Part shown: one piece after another, positions 17,482-25,020 of the stretch | How positions within the stretch are numbered: the stretch's first letter is position 1 | Layout: each line of letters opens with the position of its first letter | Origin: a bacterium | GTDB taxonomy: Bacteria; Zhuqueibacterota; QNDG01; JAFGCO01 | Direction: 5' to 3' | Length of the DNA: 26,173 bases | Assembly (NCBI GenBank): GCA_016932575.1 | Contig: JAFGCO010000062.1 | Span: 1-26,173, forward strand | Position numbers and translations under genes: made by a program | The notes under the pieces: model-generated | Database searches by the model: none | What the model saw: the letters and a program-made list of their open reading frames with translations, nothing else | What the model was told of the DNA's origin: nothing

Positions 17482-18225
17482 ATGAAAAAAAACAGATTAC
17501 AACAAACACTGGTTTTAATCAAACCCGATGCCTTAAAAAATTCTATGACAGGATATGTCCTCTCTCAGCTGTCGGAGGTTCATTGCGGCATTCGTTTCGC
17601 AGGTGCAAAAATTGTCAATGTCAGTCATATGATGGCTGAAGAGCATTATGTTGAGCATCAGGGAAAGCCATTTTTTCAGGCTTTGATTGATTATTTAACC
17701 GGGGCTGCACATTATCCGGATGAAGCCTGGAAGCGTCGTGTGATTGCCCTGGTATATCATGGGGAGAATGCCATTGAAAAGGTCAGGAGAATAGCAGGGC
17801 CCACCAATCCGCATGACGCACGTGAAACCCAGCCGGGCAGCATCCGTTCTTTGGGAACGGTTGTGTCTGTTAGGGATAAAAGAGGAAAGATCGTCGGTGA
17901 ACGCATGGATAACCTGGTCCATGCATCCGCTGACGAGCCGGCGGCTGAAAGAGAGATTAAGCTCTGGTTTAAGCCCAACGATATTCCTCCAGCAATGCAT
18001 CTGTTTGATACCGGTATTTGTCAGGATATGTTTTCATTTCAGAAGGGCCGGATTCTGAAAAACCATCAGGGCGATTCCATTTGTCTCCTGGCACCGGGAG
18101 ATACGGTATGGACATCGGATCTGGATACATTGAATACATTTGGCGAAGGTAAGCTCTCGGACCATTCGGTAAAATCAGTGATTGTAAAATATTTGATTAA
18201 TGAGACTCGGGATTCATGGGTCTGA
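17482..18225 (+). CDS. ndk: Nucleoside diphosphate kinase, long form with C-terminal extension
   Basis: 247 residues against about 140 for ordinary Ndk, which moves the gamma phosphate between NTPs and NDPs. Family parts: TLVLIKPDALKN (9-20), HYVEHQGKPFF (55-65), VIALVYHGENAIEKVRRIAGPTNP-type nucleotide strand (87-110), ARETQPGSIRSLG (113-125) and the phosphohistidine motif NLVHASADE (144-152, H147). Two additions are seen: about 17 residues with RDKRGKIVGE between the SIRSLG strand and the catalytic His, and roughly 80 residues after the kinase core (from about 168, FDTGICQDMFSF onward) that I do not recognise. ATG 17482 is preferred to the TTG one codon upstream. It stands just before the pyrimidine operon, which supplies the UMP that is phosphorylated onward to Ndk substrates, but it ends before the pyr promoter. 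Confidence 0.88.
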   Translation: MKKNRLQQTLVLIKPDALKNSMTGYVLSQLSEVHCGIRFAGAKIVNVSHMMAEEHYVEHQGKPFFQALIDYLTGAAHYPDEAWKRRVIALVYHGENAIEKVRRIAGPTNPHDARETQPGSIRSLGTVVSVRDKRGKIVGERMDNLVHASADEPAAEREIKLWFKPNDIPPAMHLFDTGICQDMFSFQKGRILKNHQGDSICLLAPGDTVWTSDLDTLNTFGEGKLSDHSVKSVIVKYLINETRDSWV

Positions 18226-18299
18226 TTTCAATTTTCCCAATTTTATCAAATGATCAATTTATCGAATATGAATTTTAAAAAAATTCCAAATAAAAATGC

Positions 18300-18328
18300 T
18301 TGACAAAGTTGGAAATTCTGTGTAAAAT
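18300..18328 (+). promoter_or_regulatory. Sigma-70-type promoter of the pyr operon
   Basis: TTGACA (18300-18305), exactly 17 bases, then TAAAAT (18323-18328). It is the best promoter in the window, and its start site would fall near 18335, just before the PyrR-binding hairpin. Confidence 0.75.
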
Positions 18329-18340
18329 AAAATGAAAAAA

Positions 18341-18446
18341 ATGCCTCCTTTAATCCGATCCGGTGAGATCAGAAAGGGGATCAAATGCGGTATCAAGGAA
18401 TAAAATATTTTTAACCTCCTGACATATTTGGTCGGGAGGTTTTTTT
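18341..18446 (+). promoter_or_regulatory. PyrR-controlled transcription attenuator leader
   Basis: The loop segment GATCCGGTGAGATC (18357-18370) fits the PyrR RNA consensus (UCC-N-G-N-GAG core in a short stem). Outer arms CTCCTTT (18345-18351) and AAAGGGG (18373-18379) close this anti-antiterminator. The same AGGGG (18375-18379) can pair with CTCCT (18416-18420), the 5' arm of the terminator, making the antiterminator. The CCTCCT sequence occurs twice (18344-18349 and 18415-18420), so the two folds are mutually exclusive. Known logic: PyrR with UMP stabilises the first hairpin, the terminator forms and the operon is shut off; PRPP opposes this. Confidence 0.8.
18413..18446 (+). terminator. 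Intrinsic terminator of the pyr attenuator
   Basis: An 11-pair stem AACCTCCTGAC / GTCGGGAGGTT (one G-U pair) around the loop ATATTTG, running into seven T residues (18440-18446). It lies 160 bases before pyrR with no coding sequence between, so it acts as a conditional terminator. Confidence 0.9.
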
Positions 18447-18605
18447 ATGCATTTTAGCAAATACCATGCTGCAGTTGATTGTCGATGCATGAAGACTCGA
18501 AAAGAAAGAAAATCATCGAAAAATGTTGATTATTGGCTTAACTTCTGAACGAAAAACTCTCGAACAAGACATTAATTATTATCATGCATATCTCGGAGTC
18601 AGGAT

Positions 18606-19142
18606 ATGAAAGTCAAATGTGAAATTATGGATGCCAAGGATATTACCCGTACGTTGAACCGCTTGACCCATGAAATTCTGGAAAGAAATCACGGAACAGA
18701 TAATCTGGTGATTGTGGGCATTCGAAACCGGGGAGATGCACTGGCGTACCGAATCATTCGAAGAATTGAACAGATTGAAGGAAAAACCGTTCCGCTGGGC
18801 ATGCTGGATATTACTTTATACAGGGATGATTTTCAACGTCTGACGGACCGCCCGATTCTTCAGGAAACAGATATCGATGTCGATATTACCGATAAAAAAT
18901 TGATACTCGTGGACGATGTGCTGTACAGCGGAAGAACCATCCGGTCGGCTATGGATGCTTTGATGGATCTTGGTCGGCCCGCCTTAATTCAGCTGGCGGT
19001 CCTGATTGACCGGGGTCACCGGCAGCTCCCCGTCAAGGCGGATTATGTGGGAAAAAATGTGCCTACTTCAGTCAATGAACAGATTCAGGTAAAAATCAAA
19101 GAAAAAGACGGAGAGGATCGTGTTTTTTTGGTGGAGAATTGA
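18606..19142 (+). CDS. pyrR: Bifunctional pyr operon attenuation regulator / uracil phosphoribosyltransferase
   Basis: 178 residues, the normal PyrR length. The PRPP-binding loop [13 protein letters not shown] spans 101-113, with [10 protein letters not shown] (38-47) and [10 protein letters not shown] (67-76) earlier, both typical of PyrR and not of Upp. The protein senses UMP and PRPP and binds the leader RNA described just upstream; many members also convert uracil and PRPP to UMP. GGAG at 18595-18598 is seven bases before the ATG. It is the first gene of pyrR-pyrB-pyrC and thus autoregulated. The match between this gene and a consensus PyrR-binding loop in its own leader makes both calls firm. 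Confidence 0.96.
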   Translation: MKVKCEIMDAKDITRTLNRLTHEILERNHGTDNLVIVGIRNRGDALAYRIIRRIEQIEGKTVPLGMLDITLYRDDFQRLTDRPILQETDIDVDITDKKLILVDDVLYSGRTIRSAMDALMDLGRPALIQLAVLIDRGHRQLPVKADYVGKNVPTSVNEQIQVKIKEKDGEDRVFLVEN

Positions 19143-19200
19143 GAAGATATATTCATCCTTTTCAATGGTTGTGTGAATTATTCATTATAGAGAGGCCCGT

Positions 19201-20151
19201 ATGCAATTAAAAAGCCGCCATTTATTGGGATTGGAAGGCGTATGTCAGGAAGACATCACCTTAATTTTAGATACAGCCGAGTCTTTTAAAAAAGTACTGG
19301 ACCGGCCGATTCCGAAAGTACCGACGTTGAGAGGCAAGACTGTGGCCAATTTGTTTTTTGAACCTTCCACCCGAACACGATTTTCTTTTGAATTGGCTGA
19401 AAAGAGACTGTCAGCGGATTCTGTCAATTTTTCCAAGGTAGGATCAAGCGTGGCCAAGGGCGAAACATTGAAAGATACAGCACGAAACATTGAGGCAATG
19501 AAAATCAATTTTGTGGTGATGCGGCACTCTGCCCCCGGCGCCCCCCATTTTCTTTCACAATGCCTGGATTCAGTGGTAATTAATGCCGGAGACGGGGCCC
19601 ATGAACATCCAACCCAGGCTCTGCTGGATATGATGACATTGAGAAATTGTTTTCAATCCCTTAAAGGACTGAAAGTTGTGATTGTAGGAGATATTGAACA
19701 CAGCCGTGTTGCCCGGTCCAATATTTACGGATTGCTCACAATGGGTGCCAATGTTGGCGTATGCGGTCCCGCAACGTTGATTCCCAGGGAGATCAAAGCC
19801 CTGGGTGTTACGGTTTATCCCGGCATTGAGGAAGCGATGAAAGAAGCCGATGTATTAAATGTGCTTCGTATTCAATTGGAGCGGCAGAAGGAAGCATTGT
19901 TTCCTTCACTGCGGGAATATCGAAATCTGTTCGGTATTACGCGTGAACGGCTGGACCGTGTCAACCGTCGCATTACCATTATGCATCCCGGCCCTATCAA
20001 TCGCGGTGTGGAGCTTGACAGCGATGTGGCAGATGGTGACTACTCAGTGATACTCAGTCAGGTGACCAACGGAGTGGCGGTTCGTATGGCTGTGCTTTAT
20101 TTGCTCGATGGAGGCCGGCAGAAACTCGAAGGAGATGATCATGGCAATTAA
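19201..20151 (+). CDS. pyrB: Aspartate carbamoyltransferase catalytic subunit
   Basis: 316 residues. Condenses carbamoyl phosphate with aspartate in de novo pyrimidine synthesis. Carbamoyl-phosphate site FEPSTRTRFSFE (53-64), the SVAKGET loop with K86 (83-89), MRHSAPGAPH (107-116) and HPTQALLDM (136-144) are all present, as are the aspartate-domain VGDIEHSRVARSN and HPGPINRG motifs. AGAGG at 19191-19195 serves the ATG. It lies 58 bases after pyrR and its 3' end overlaps the start of pyrC by 11 bases. No regulatory subunit gene (pyrI) is adjacent, so control probably rests on PyrR attenuation. Confidence 0.97.
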   Translation: MQLKSRHLLGLEGVCQEDITLILDTAESFKKVLDRPIPKVPTLRGKTVANLFFEPSTRTRFSFELAEKRLSADSVNFSKVGSSVAKGETLKDTARNIEAMKINFVVMRHSAPGAPHFLSQCLDSVVINAGDGAHEHPTQALLDMMTLRNCFQSLKGLKVVIVGDIEHSRVARSNIYGLLTMGANVGVCGPATLIPREIKALGVTVYPGIEEAMKEADVLNVLRIQLERQKEALFPSLREYRNLFGITRERLDRVNRRITIMHPGPINRGVELDSDVADGDYSVILSQVTNGVAVRMAVLYLLDGGRQKLEGDDHGN

Positions 20152-21433
20152 GATAGAACAGGTGAAATCGGTATTGCTGAAGAATGCGCGCGTTGTCGAT
20201 CCTCAGGTGAAACTTGATCAGATAACCGATATCTTAATCGAGAAGGATATCATTCGGAAAATCGGTCCGGTCCGGGAGTTTAAAGGAAAAACCGTTGATT
20301 GTAAAAATAAAATTGTTATCCCTGGAATGATGGACATGCATGTGCATTTACGCGAACCGGGTGAGGAACATAAAGAAACCGTTATCACCGGGTGTCATGC
20401 GGCTGCGGCTGGCGGCTTTACTGAGCTGGCCTGTATGCCCAATACGAAACCTCCCATTGATTGCCGAAGCGATGTCGAATTTATCAAAGAGCGTGCTGAA
20501 AATCATTTAGTCAATGTACATCCCATTGCTGCTGTTACCATTGGTCAGGCGGGGGAACAATTAACGGAAATGGGAGACATGATAGAAGCCGGCGCTGCGG
20601 GTTTTTCAGATGACGGCAAGCCGGTTCTTACCGCTGCTCTTATGCGCCGGGCTTTGGAATATGCCACGATGCTTGGAAAACCTGTTATCGATCATTGTGA
20701 GGATCTGTCTTTAAGTGAAAGCGGCGTCATGCATGAAGGCAAGATCTCCGCTGTTTTGGGTATGCCATCCATCCCCTCGATAGCCGAAGAAATCATTGTA
20801 GCCAGGGATCTTTTGATTGCCGAATATACAGAGGGGCTCCTTCATCTCGCTCATATATCCACTGCCGGTGCAGTGCGGCTTATTCGGGAAGCAAAATCAA
20901 GAGGTGTCCGTGTCACGGCAGAAACCTGTCCGCACTATCTGGTGCTTACTGATGAGGCAGTGCGGGGATTCAATACATTGACTAAAATGAATCCTCCGCT
21001 GCGAAGCGAAAACGATCAGAAAATGCTGATCCGGGGTTTAAAGGACGGTACAATTGACACCATTGCCACAGATCATGCGCCGCATGCAATTGAAGACAAA
21101 GAATGTGAGTTTCAGGTTGCTGCTTTTGGTATTATCGGATTAGAGACTGCCTTTGGCCTGATTTGGACCCATTTGGTAGAAAAAAAATTGCTGACTCTGG
21201 AAGAGTTGATTTTGAAAATGTCTGTACATCCGAGGCAGATACTTCAGCTGCCGGAAAATAAAATTGAAAGCGGTGCACCGGCCAATCTGACATTGGTTGA
21301 TCCTGATATTATGTGGACTGTGGATAACACTGCATTTGAATCAAAGTCAAAAAACATGCCTTTTCAGGACTGGAAGCTGAAAGGAAAAACATTCGGTGTG
21401 ATCAATCGGGGAAAGATGATTTTAACCGTTTAA
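20141..21433 (+). CDS. pyrC: Dihydroorotase, type I
   Basis: 430 residues. Zinc amidohydrolase that cyclises N-carbamoyl-L-aspartate to dihydroorotate. Metal-site motif DMHVHLREPG (65-74), the FSDDGKPV strand, HCEDLSL, and ATDHAPH near the C-terminal third agree with Bacillus-type PyrC. Two earlier in-frame ATGs exist (20108, 20135), but GAAGGAG at 20128-20134 is at proper distance (six bases) only from 20141, and homologues begin at about this point, so that start is chosen; it gives an 11-base overlap with pyrB. Translational coupling within the operon is likely. Confidence 0.96.
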   Translation: MAIKIEQVKSVLLKNARVVDPQVKLDQITDILIEKDIIRKIGPVREFKGKTVDCKNKIVIPGMMDMHVHLREPGEEHKETVITGCHAAAAGGFTELACMPNTKPPIDCRSDVEFIKERAENHLVNVHPIAAVTIGQAGEQLTEMGDMIEAGAAGFSDDGKPVLTAALMRRALEYATMLGKPVIDHCEDLSLSESGVMHEGKISAVLGMPSIPSIAEEIIVARDLLIAEYTEGLLHLAHISTAGAVRLIREAKSRGVRVTAETCPHYLVLTDEAVRGFNTLTKMNPPLRSENDQKMLIRGLKDGTIDTIATDHAPHAIEDKECEFQVAAFGIIGLETAFGLIWTHLVEKKLLTLEELILKMSVHPRQILQLPENKIESGAPANLTLVDPDIMWTVDNTAFESKSKNMPFQDWKLKGKTFGVINRGKMILTV

Positions 21434-21481
21434 TTCAACTTTTTTTTCATTTATAAAATATGTTCATATATCAGGGGCTGA

Positions 21482-22786
21482 ATGCTTTCGGTTGCTATTC
21501 AAACGCTGGGTTGTAAACTCAATCAGGCGGAATCTGCCATGTTAGCTCAGGATTTCATTGACCGGGGATATATTGTGATCGAATCCGGTGAGGATGCGGA
21601 TGTATCCGTCATCAATACCTGCACGGTCACTGCCCGCAGTGATTCAAAATGCCGGCAGGCAATTCGTAAATGCATCAGAGCAAATCCGGAGGCTACGATA
21701 ATCGTCGCGGGTTGTTATCCCCAGATTTCAACCGATGCCATCGCCGAGATCCCGGGTGTGGATTATATTTTAGGCGTTCAGGAAAAACTGCAAGTTTTCA
21801 AGTACTTTCCCGGACCGGGCAAATTAAATACTCCGGTTGTGGCTGTTTCTCCGGTGAATCATGTGCAGTGTGTGCAGGATCACGGTATCGGATACTATGG
21901 CAGTCAAACCCGGGCGGTTCTGAAAGTACAAAGTGGCTGTGATAATGATTGCACTTATTGTATTGTTCCAACGGTACGGGGTCCCAGCCGGTCAGTGCCT
22001 GTGGAAACGGTTTTGAAGCAAACCCGGCAGCTGGTTCAACAGGGCTATAAAGAAATTGTGATTACAGGTATTCATGTGGGGGAATATGGAAAAGATCTGC
22101 CCGGTCAGTCCTCCCTTCCGGATCTGCTGAATGCAATGGTTAAAGTTGAAGGCTTATTAAGAATTCGGCTGACTTCATTAGAACCTCATCATGTTTCGGA
22201 TAATCTTCTGAGGATTATGGCCGATTATCATACGATCTGCCGCCATTTTCATCTTTCCATACAAAGCGGAAGTCCTGAAATACTTGCGGCAATGAAACGT
22301 AAATCCAGCCAAATTACAATTAAAAATGCCATTCAAAAAATTTTACATGCATTTCCGGATGCTGGCCTTGGAACAGATATTATTGCCGGATTTCCCGGGG
22401 AAACGGACTCTCATTTTCAGGAAACGCGCGAATTGTTAGAGAGCATGCCATTTTCATATTTTCATGTCTTTCCATTTTCTTCACGTCCGGGAACTTTGGC
22501 TGCGGCTTTGCCGAATCAGGTACCTGTCCGGGACCGCATGGAACGCGTGAAAAATTTACGCGAACTGGGGAAGGAAAAGTCGAAAATGTTCCGGAAACAG
22601 TGGATGGGGCGTACTGCGGATGTTCTTCTGGAATCCCGAAACCGCCAAGGATCAATGAGCGGATGGACTTCTCAATATATTCGCGTCGAAGTCGGATTTG
22701 ATCCAAAATTGGTGAATTGTGTGGTTCCCGTTCAATTGGAAACATTGACAGATAAGGGCATTCGCGGCAAGGTGAGTGCGGTTTAG
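21482..22786 (+). CDS. mtaB: tRNA threonylcarbamoyladenosine (t6A37) methylthiotransferase
   Basis: 434 residues. Radical-SAM methylthiotransferase that converts t6A to ms2t6A at position 37 of ANN-decoding tRNAs. The N-terminal cluster domain has C11 (QTLGCKLNQAE), C47 (NTCTVT) and C78 (AGCYP); the radical-SAM triad is C153, C157 and C160 (SGCDNDCTYC). The QTLGCKLNQ opening is typical of MtaB rather than MiaB or RimO. LSIQSGSPEIL and GTDIIAGFPGETD mark the SAM domain, and a short TRAM-like tail closes the protein. AGGGG at 21473-21477 precedes the ATG by four bases. It follows pyrC by 48 bases with no terminator seen, so it may be read through from the pyr operon. Confidence 0.94.
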   Translation: MLSVAIQTLGCKLNQAESAMLAQDFIDRGYIVIESGEDADVSVINTCTVTARSDSKCRQAIRKCIRANPEATIIVAGCYPQISTDAIAEIPGVDYILGVQEKLQVFKYFPGPGKLNTPVVAVSPVNHVQCVQDHGIGYYGSQTRAVLKVQSGCDNDCTYCIVPTVRGPSRSVPVETVLKQTRQLVQQGYKEIVITGIHVGEYGKDLPGQSSLPDLLNAMVKVEGLLRIRLTSLEPHHVSDNLLRIMADYHTICRHFHLSIQSGSPEILAAMKRKSSQITIKNAIQKILHAFPDAGLGTDIIAGFPGETDSHFQETRELLESMPFSYFHVFPFSSRPGTLAAALPNQVPVRDRMERVKNLRELGKEKSKMFRKQWMGRTADVLLESRNRQGSMSGWTSQYIRVEVGFDPKLVNCVVPVQLETLTDKGIRGKVSAV

Positions 22787-22804
22787 TTATTGAAATTAAT
22801 ATAC

Positions 22805-22820
22805 ACTGATTTCAATCAGT
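22805..22820 (+). terminator. Possible weak terminator after mtaB
   Basis: ACTGAT and ATCAGT arms around TTCA, then TTTAAAA. The stem is short and the T-run weak, so it could at best attenuate read-through into the sigma factor gene. Confidence 0.3.
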
Positions 22821-22860
22821 TTAAAAGATTGAATAAAATGAATTCTCCGGTGTTATATAA

Positions 22861-23469
22861 ATGGTGTTTTTGTTTGTATCCGAAGCAAGAACCATGGGAG
22901 GGCGGTTGCACGAGGCAGATGATGATCGCTCTGTGATTATTCGATGTAAAGAAGGCGACATACAAGCGTACAATATTTTGGTGGACCGCTATATGAAGCG
23001 TGCTTATTATACAGCCCTGGGATTTGTCGGTAATCATGATCATGCGCTGGACCTGTCTCAGGATGCTTTTGTAAAAGCATTTCGTGCGATTAAGAAAATT
23101 GATGAAGACCGTCAGTTTTTTACTTATTTTTACAGGATTCTGCGCAATTTATGTTTTAATTTTATACGTGATAAAAAACGGCATGCCCGTTCTTTTTCAG
23201 AGATATCAGAAGCCCGGCGTGAAAATATTGCCGCTCAGGAACCCGATCCTGCCTTAGCTCTGGAAAAACAGGAACAAAAGGAACTGGTTTGGACCGCTAT
23301 TCAGCAATTGAAGCCGGATCAGAGAGAGATTATCATTCTAAAGGAATTTCGTGATTATTCCTATCAGGACATTGCTGAATTACTGGATATTCCCATAGGG
23401 ACGGTTATGTCGAGATTATACCATGCAAGACAATCATTAAAAAGCAAGCTCGAGGGGGTAATATTATAA
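22861..23469 (+). CDS. ECF-type sigma-70 family RNA polymerase sigma factor
   Basis: 202 residues. Region 2 is at about 35-100 (NILVDRYMKRAYYTALGF, DALDLSQDAFVKAFRAI-type strand, then FFTYFYRILRNLCFNFIRDKKR) and region 4 at about 145-198 (LKPDQREIIILKEFRDYSYQDIAELL, IPIGTVMSRLYHARQSL). No region 1 or 3, so it is an extracytoplasmic-function-type factor. The start is uncertain: ATG 22861 gives the longest reading, ATG 22894 (MGGRLH) is equally possible, and neither has a good ribosome binding site. Its TAA overlaps the next ATG by one base (TAATG), pointing to coupled expression with a membrane protein of anti-sigma character. Its target promoters and signal are unknown. Confidence 0.9.
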   Translation: MVFLFVSEARTMGGRLHEADDDRSVIIRCKEGDIQAYNILVDRYMKRAYYTALGFVGNHDHALDLSQDAFVKAFRAIKKIDEDRQFFTYFYRILRNLCFNFIRDKKRHARSFSEISEARRENIAAQEPDPALALEKQEQKELVWTAIQQLKPDQREIIILKEFRDYSYQDIAELLDIPIGTVMSRLYHARQSLKSKLEGVIL

Positions 23470-23930
23470 TGTCTGAGACCCGAGCCCGGCAAAAACGATT
23501 TGAAATATTATGCATGAAAGCATTGGATGATATTTTGGAAAATGGAGAAAAAAAAGAGTTTGAGGCTTTGACTCATGAATCTCTGGAATATAAACAAGAG
23601 TATGAGGCAATGAAAAAAATCCGTGAAATTACCAAAACAATGGAATTCAGCACCCCTTCCGATGCCATTTGGGATAAATACTGGACCGGCATATACAATC
23701 GCATCGAACGGGGGATCGGCTGGTTAATTTTTACATTGGGAGCCGTCATTTTATGTACATGGGGCGCATTTCGCTTTATTGAATCCATTATTTCGGATGA
23801 TCATGTCACTGTCGTCGTTAAAATAGGCGTGCTTCTTTTCTCGTTGGGTTTGTCAATTCTGGTGGTTTCAGTTGTAAGAGAACGGTGTTTTATAAAAAAA
23901 AGGGATCCTTACAGGGAGATCAAACGATGA
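23469..23930 (+). CDS. Putative membrane anti-sigma factor, two TM segments
   Basis: 153 residues. An acidic, helical cytoplasmic N-terminus (CMKALDDILENGEKKEFEAL, 15-34) resembles the anti-sigma domains that follow ECF genes, but the zinc-binding HxxxCxxC pattern of ZAS domains is missing. Transmembrane helices at about 83-103 and 113-136 are joined by a short, acidic outer loop (about ten residues) too small to be a sensor domain. It starts at TAATG with the sigma gene and overlaps the next gene by ATGA. Position and layout make it the likely antagonist of the sigma factor; this is inference from context, as the family itself is not recognised with certainty. Confidence 0.6.
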   Translation: MSETRARQKRFEILCMKALDDILENGEKKEFEALTHESLEYKQEYEAMKKIREITKTMEFSTPSDAIWDKYWTGIYNRIERGIGWLIFTLGAVILCTWGAFRFIESIISDDHVTVVVKIGVLLFSLGLSILVVSVVRERCFIKKRDPYREIKR

Positions 23931-24241
23931 TCATTGTACCATCGAGTCAGATTGCAGGGAAAAAAATCGTCGAAACCCTGGGATTGGTCAAAGGAAATAC
24001 CATCCGGGCCACCCATCTGGGATTTGATTTTATGGCCGTTTTAAAAAATATTTTTGGGGGAGAAATTTGTGAATATACCAAACTGATGGCTGAAGCCAGG
24101 GAACAATCTTTAGACAGGATGGCCGCGATGGCCGAAGGATTGGGTGCCAATGCCATTGTGGATGTTCAGTTTTCCACAAGCTATATTATGGGGAATGCGG
24201 CGGAGATACTGGTCTACGGAACGGCTGTGAGAGTGGAGTAA
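23927..24241 (+). CDS. YbjQ/UPF0145 family protein
   Basis: 104 residues from ATG 23927, where AGGGAG (23913-23918) is eight bases upstream and the ATGA overlap with the preceding stop is typical of coupled genes. Family features: a VETLGLVKGNTIRATH-type opening strand, a middle helix EYTKLMAEAREQSLDRM, GANAIVDVQFSTSYI and the ILVYGTAVRV final strand. Members form small ring oligomers sometimes described as heavy-metal-binding, but their biochemical role is not established. In this window it is the third gene of the sigma/anti-sigma unit, so it may belong to an envelope or stress response. Confidence 0.85.
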   Translation: MIIVPSSQIAGKKIVETLGLVKGNTIRATHLGFDFMAVLKNIFGGEICEYTKLMAEAREQSLDRMAAMAEGLGANAIVDVQFSTSYIMGNAAEILVYGTAVRVE

Positions 24242-24810
24242 GGATTTGGTTTTTTAAAATCGGCTGATGTTGAAAAAGGATTTTTTTGATTTTGAATTTG
24301 TGGTTTTAGCGATTTTTTATAAGAACGATTGAACATAATTTGCCATCCTTCCTTTTTTATTGATTTTTAGTGTGATTGTTATTATAATGAAGCAATTCTA
24401 ATTTCACCACGACTTGACATCATTTGCGCTGCAAAAAAAATCTTACAGGGAGAGTTTGATTGTTCCGACATGATCATAATTATTTACAGAAGGCCAATAA
24501 TATCACGGGGCTGTATCAGAAGTATAAAAAATAAATATAACCGCAGAGAACACAGAGCAGACGCAGAGAGCACAATGAGTGAATAATATTAAAACAGTTA
24601 AACTGATTGCGGAAGAAAAATTCTATCAATTCAAAGCCGGAAGAATTCTCTGGAATAAACGGGTAAAAATAAAAAATAAATACGGGGGGCGTCATTTGGG
24701 AATCCTGTAAAGAGAAGCGGGTGGTGTTTGGAATAGAGAAGAAAAGTTATAGGAAATACCTTTTGGACAGGTGAAAGCATTGGGTCTTATCAACAGAATG
24801 TTGCGATAAA
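24242..24810. other. AT-rich non-coding stretch with a promoter-like pair
   Basis: No convincing gene. TTGATT (24360-24365), 17 bases, then TATAAT (24383-24388) looks like a plus-strand promoter, but no good ORF follows; a 38-codon ATG frame from 24470 lacks a well-placed ribosome binding site. The interval includes the CAGAG-rich repeat at 24541-24575. Reading-frame decay suggests old intergenic or remnant DNA. Confidence 0.4.
24541..24575 (+). repeat. Short CGCAGAGA/CACAGAG tandem element
   Basis: CGCAGAGAA (24542-24550), CACAGAGC (24551-24558), CGCAGAGAG (24562-24570) and CACA (24571-24574) form a quasi-periodic purine-rich tract. Very similar strings are familiar as scattered intergenic repeats in many environmental bacterial genomes; function unknown. 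Confidence 0.5.
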
Positions 24811-24962
24811 TTTTTACAGTATTAGGCAAATTGGAGATATGAATATATTAACCATTTTTTACAGTAATAGCCAAATCGTTTTGGCTATATTTAGACAAAA
24901 TCATGTTTTTGGCTAGTATTGTAAAACTTCGTAAACATATTTTACAGTATTAGCCAAATTTT
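24811..24962. repeat. Array of a 19-base element in direct and inverted copies
   Basis: Consensus TTTTACAGTATTAGCCAAA. Copies: 24812-24830 (one mismatch, AGGC for AGCC), 24857-24875 (AATAG for ATTAG), an inverted copy at 24908-24926 and a perfect copy at 24940-24958. The inverted and last copies form a 19-base stem with two positions that would be G-U in RNA, loop 13 bases. Copy two is followed by its own partial inverse, giving TAGCCAAA-TCGT-TTTGGCTA (24868-24887). The array ends about 60 bases before the nuclease-like ORF, a natural operator position. Confidence 0.7.
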
Positions 24963-25020
24963 CGGTGTTAAAGCAGCAGCTAATAATATATGTTATATCA
25001 TTAAAAAATATTGAGATACT

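Noticed and set aside
20108-20140. Earlier ATG for pyrC
   Set aside because: The strong ribosome binding site at 20128-20134 lies downstream of that codon and fits the ATG at 20141.
24811-24962. Repeat array as a CRISPR
   Set aside because: Spacing between copies is uneven (45 and 83 bases between direct copies), one copy is inverted, copies vary, and no cas gene is present.
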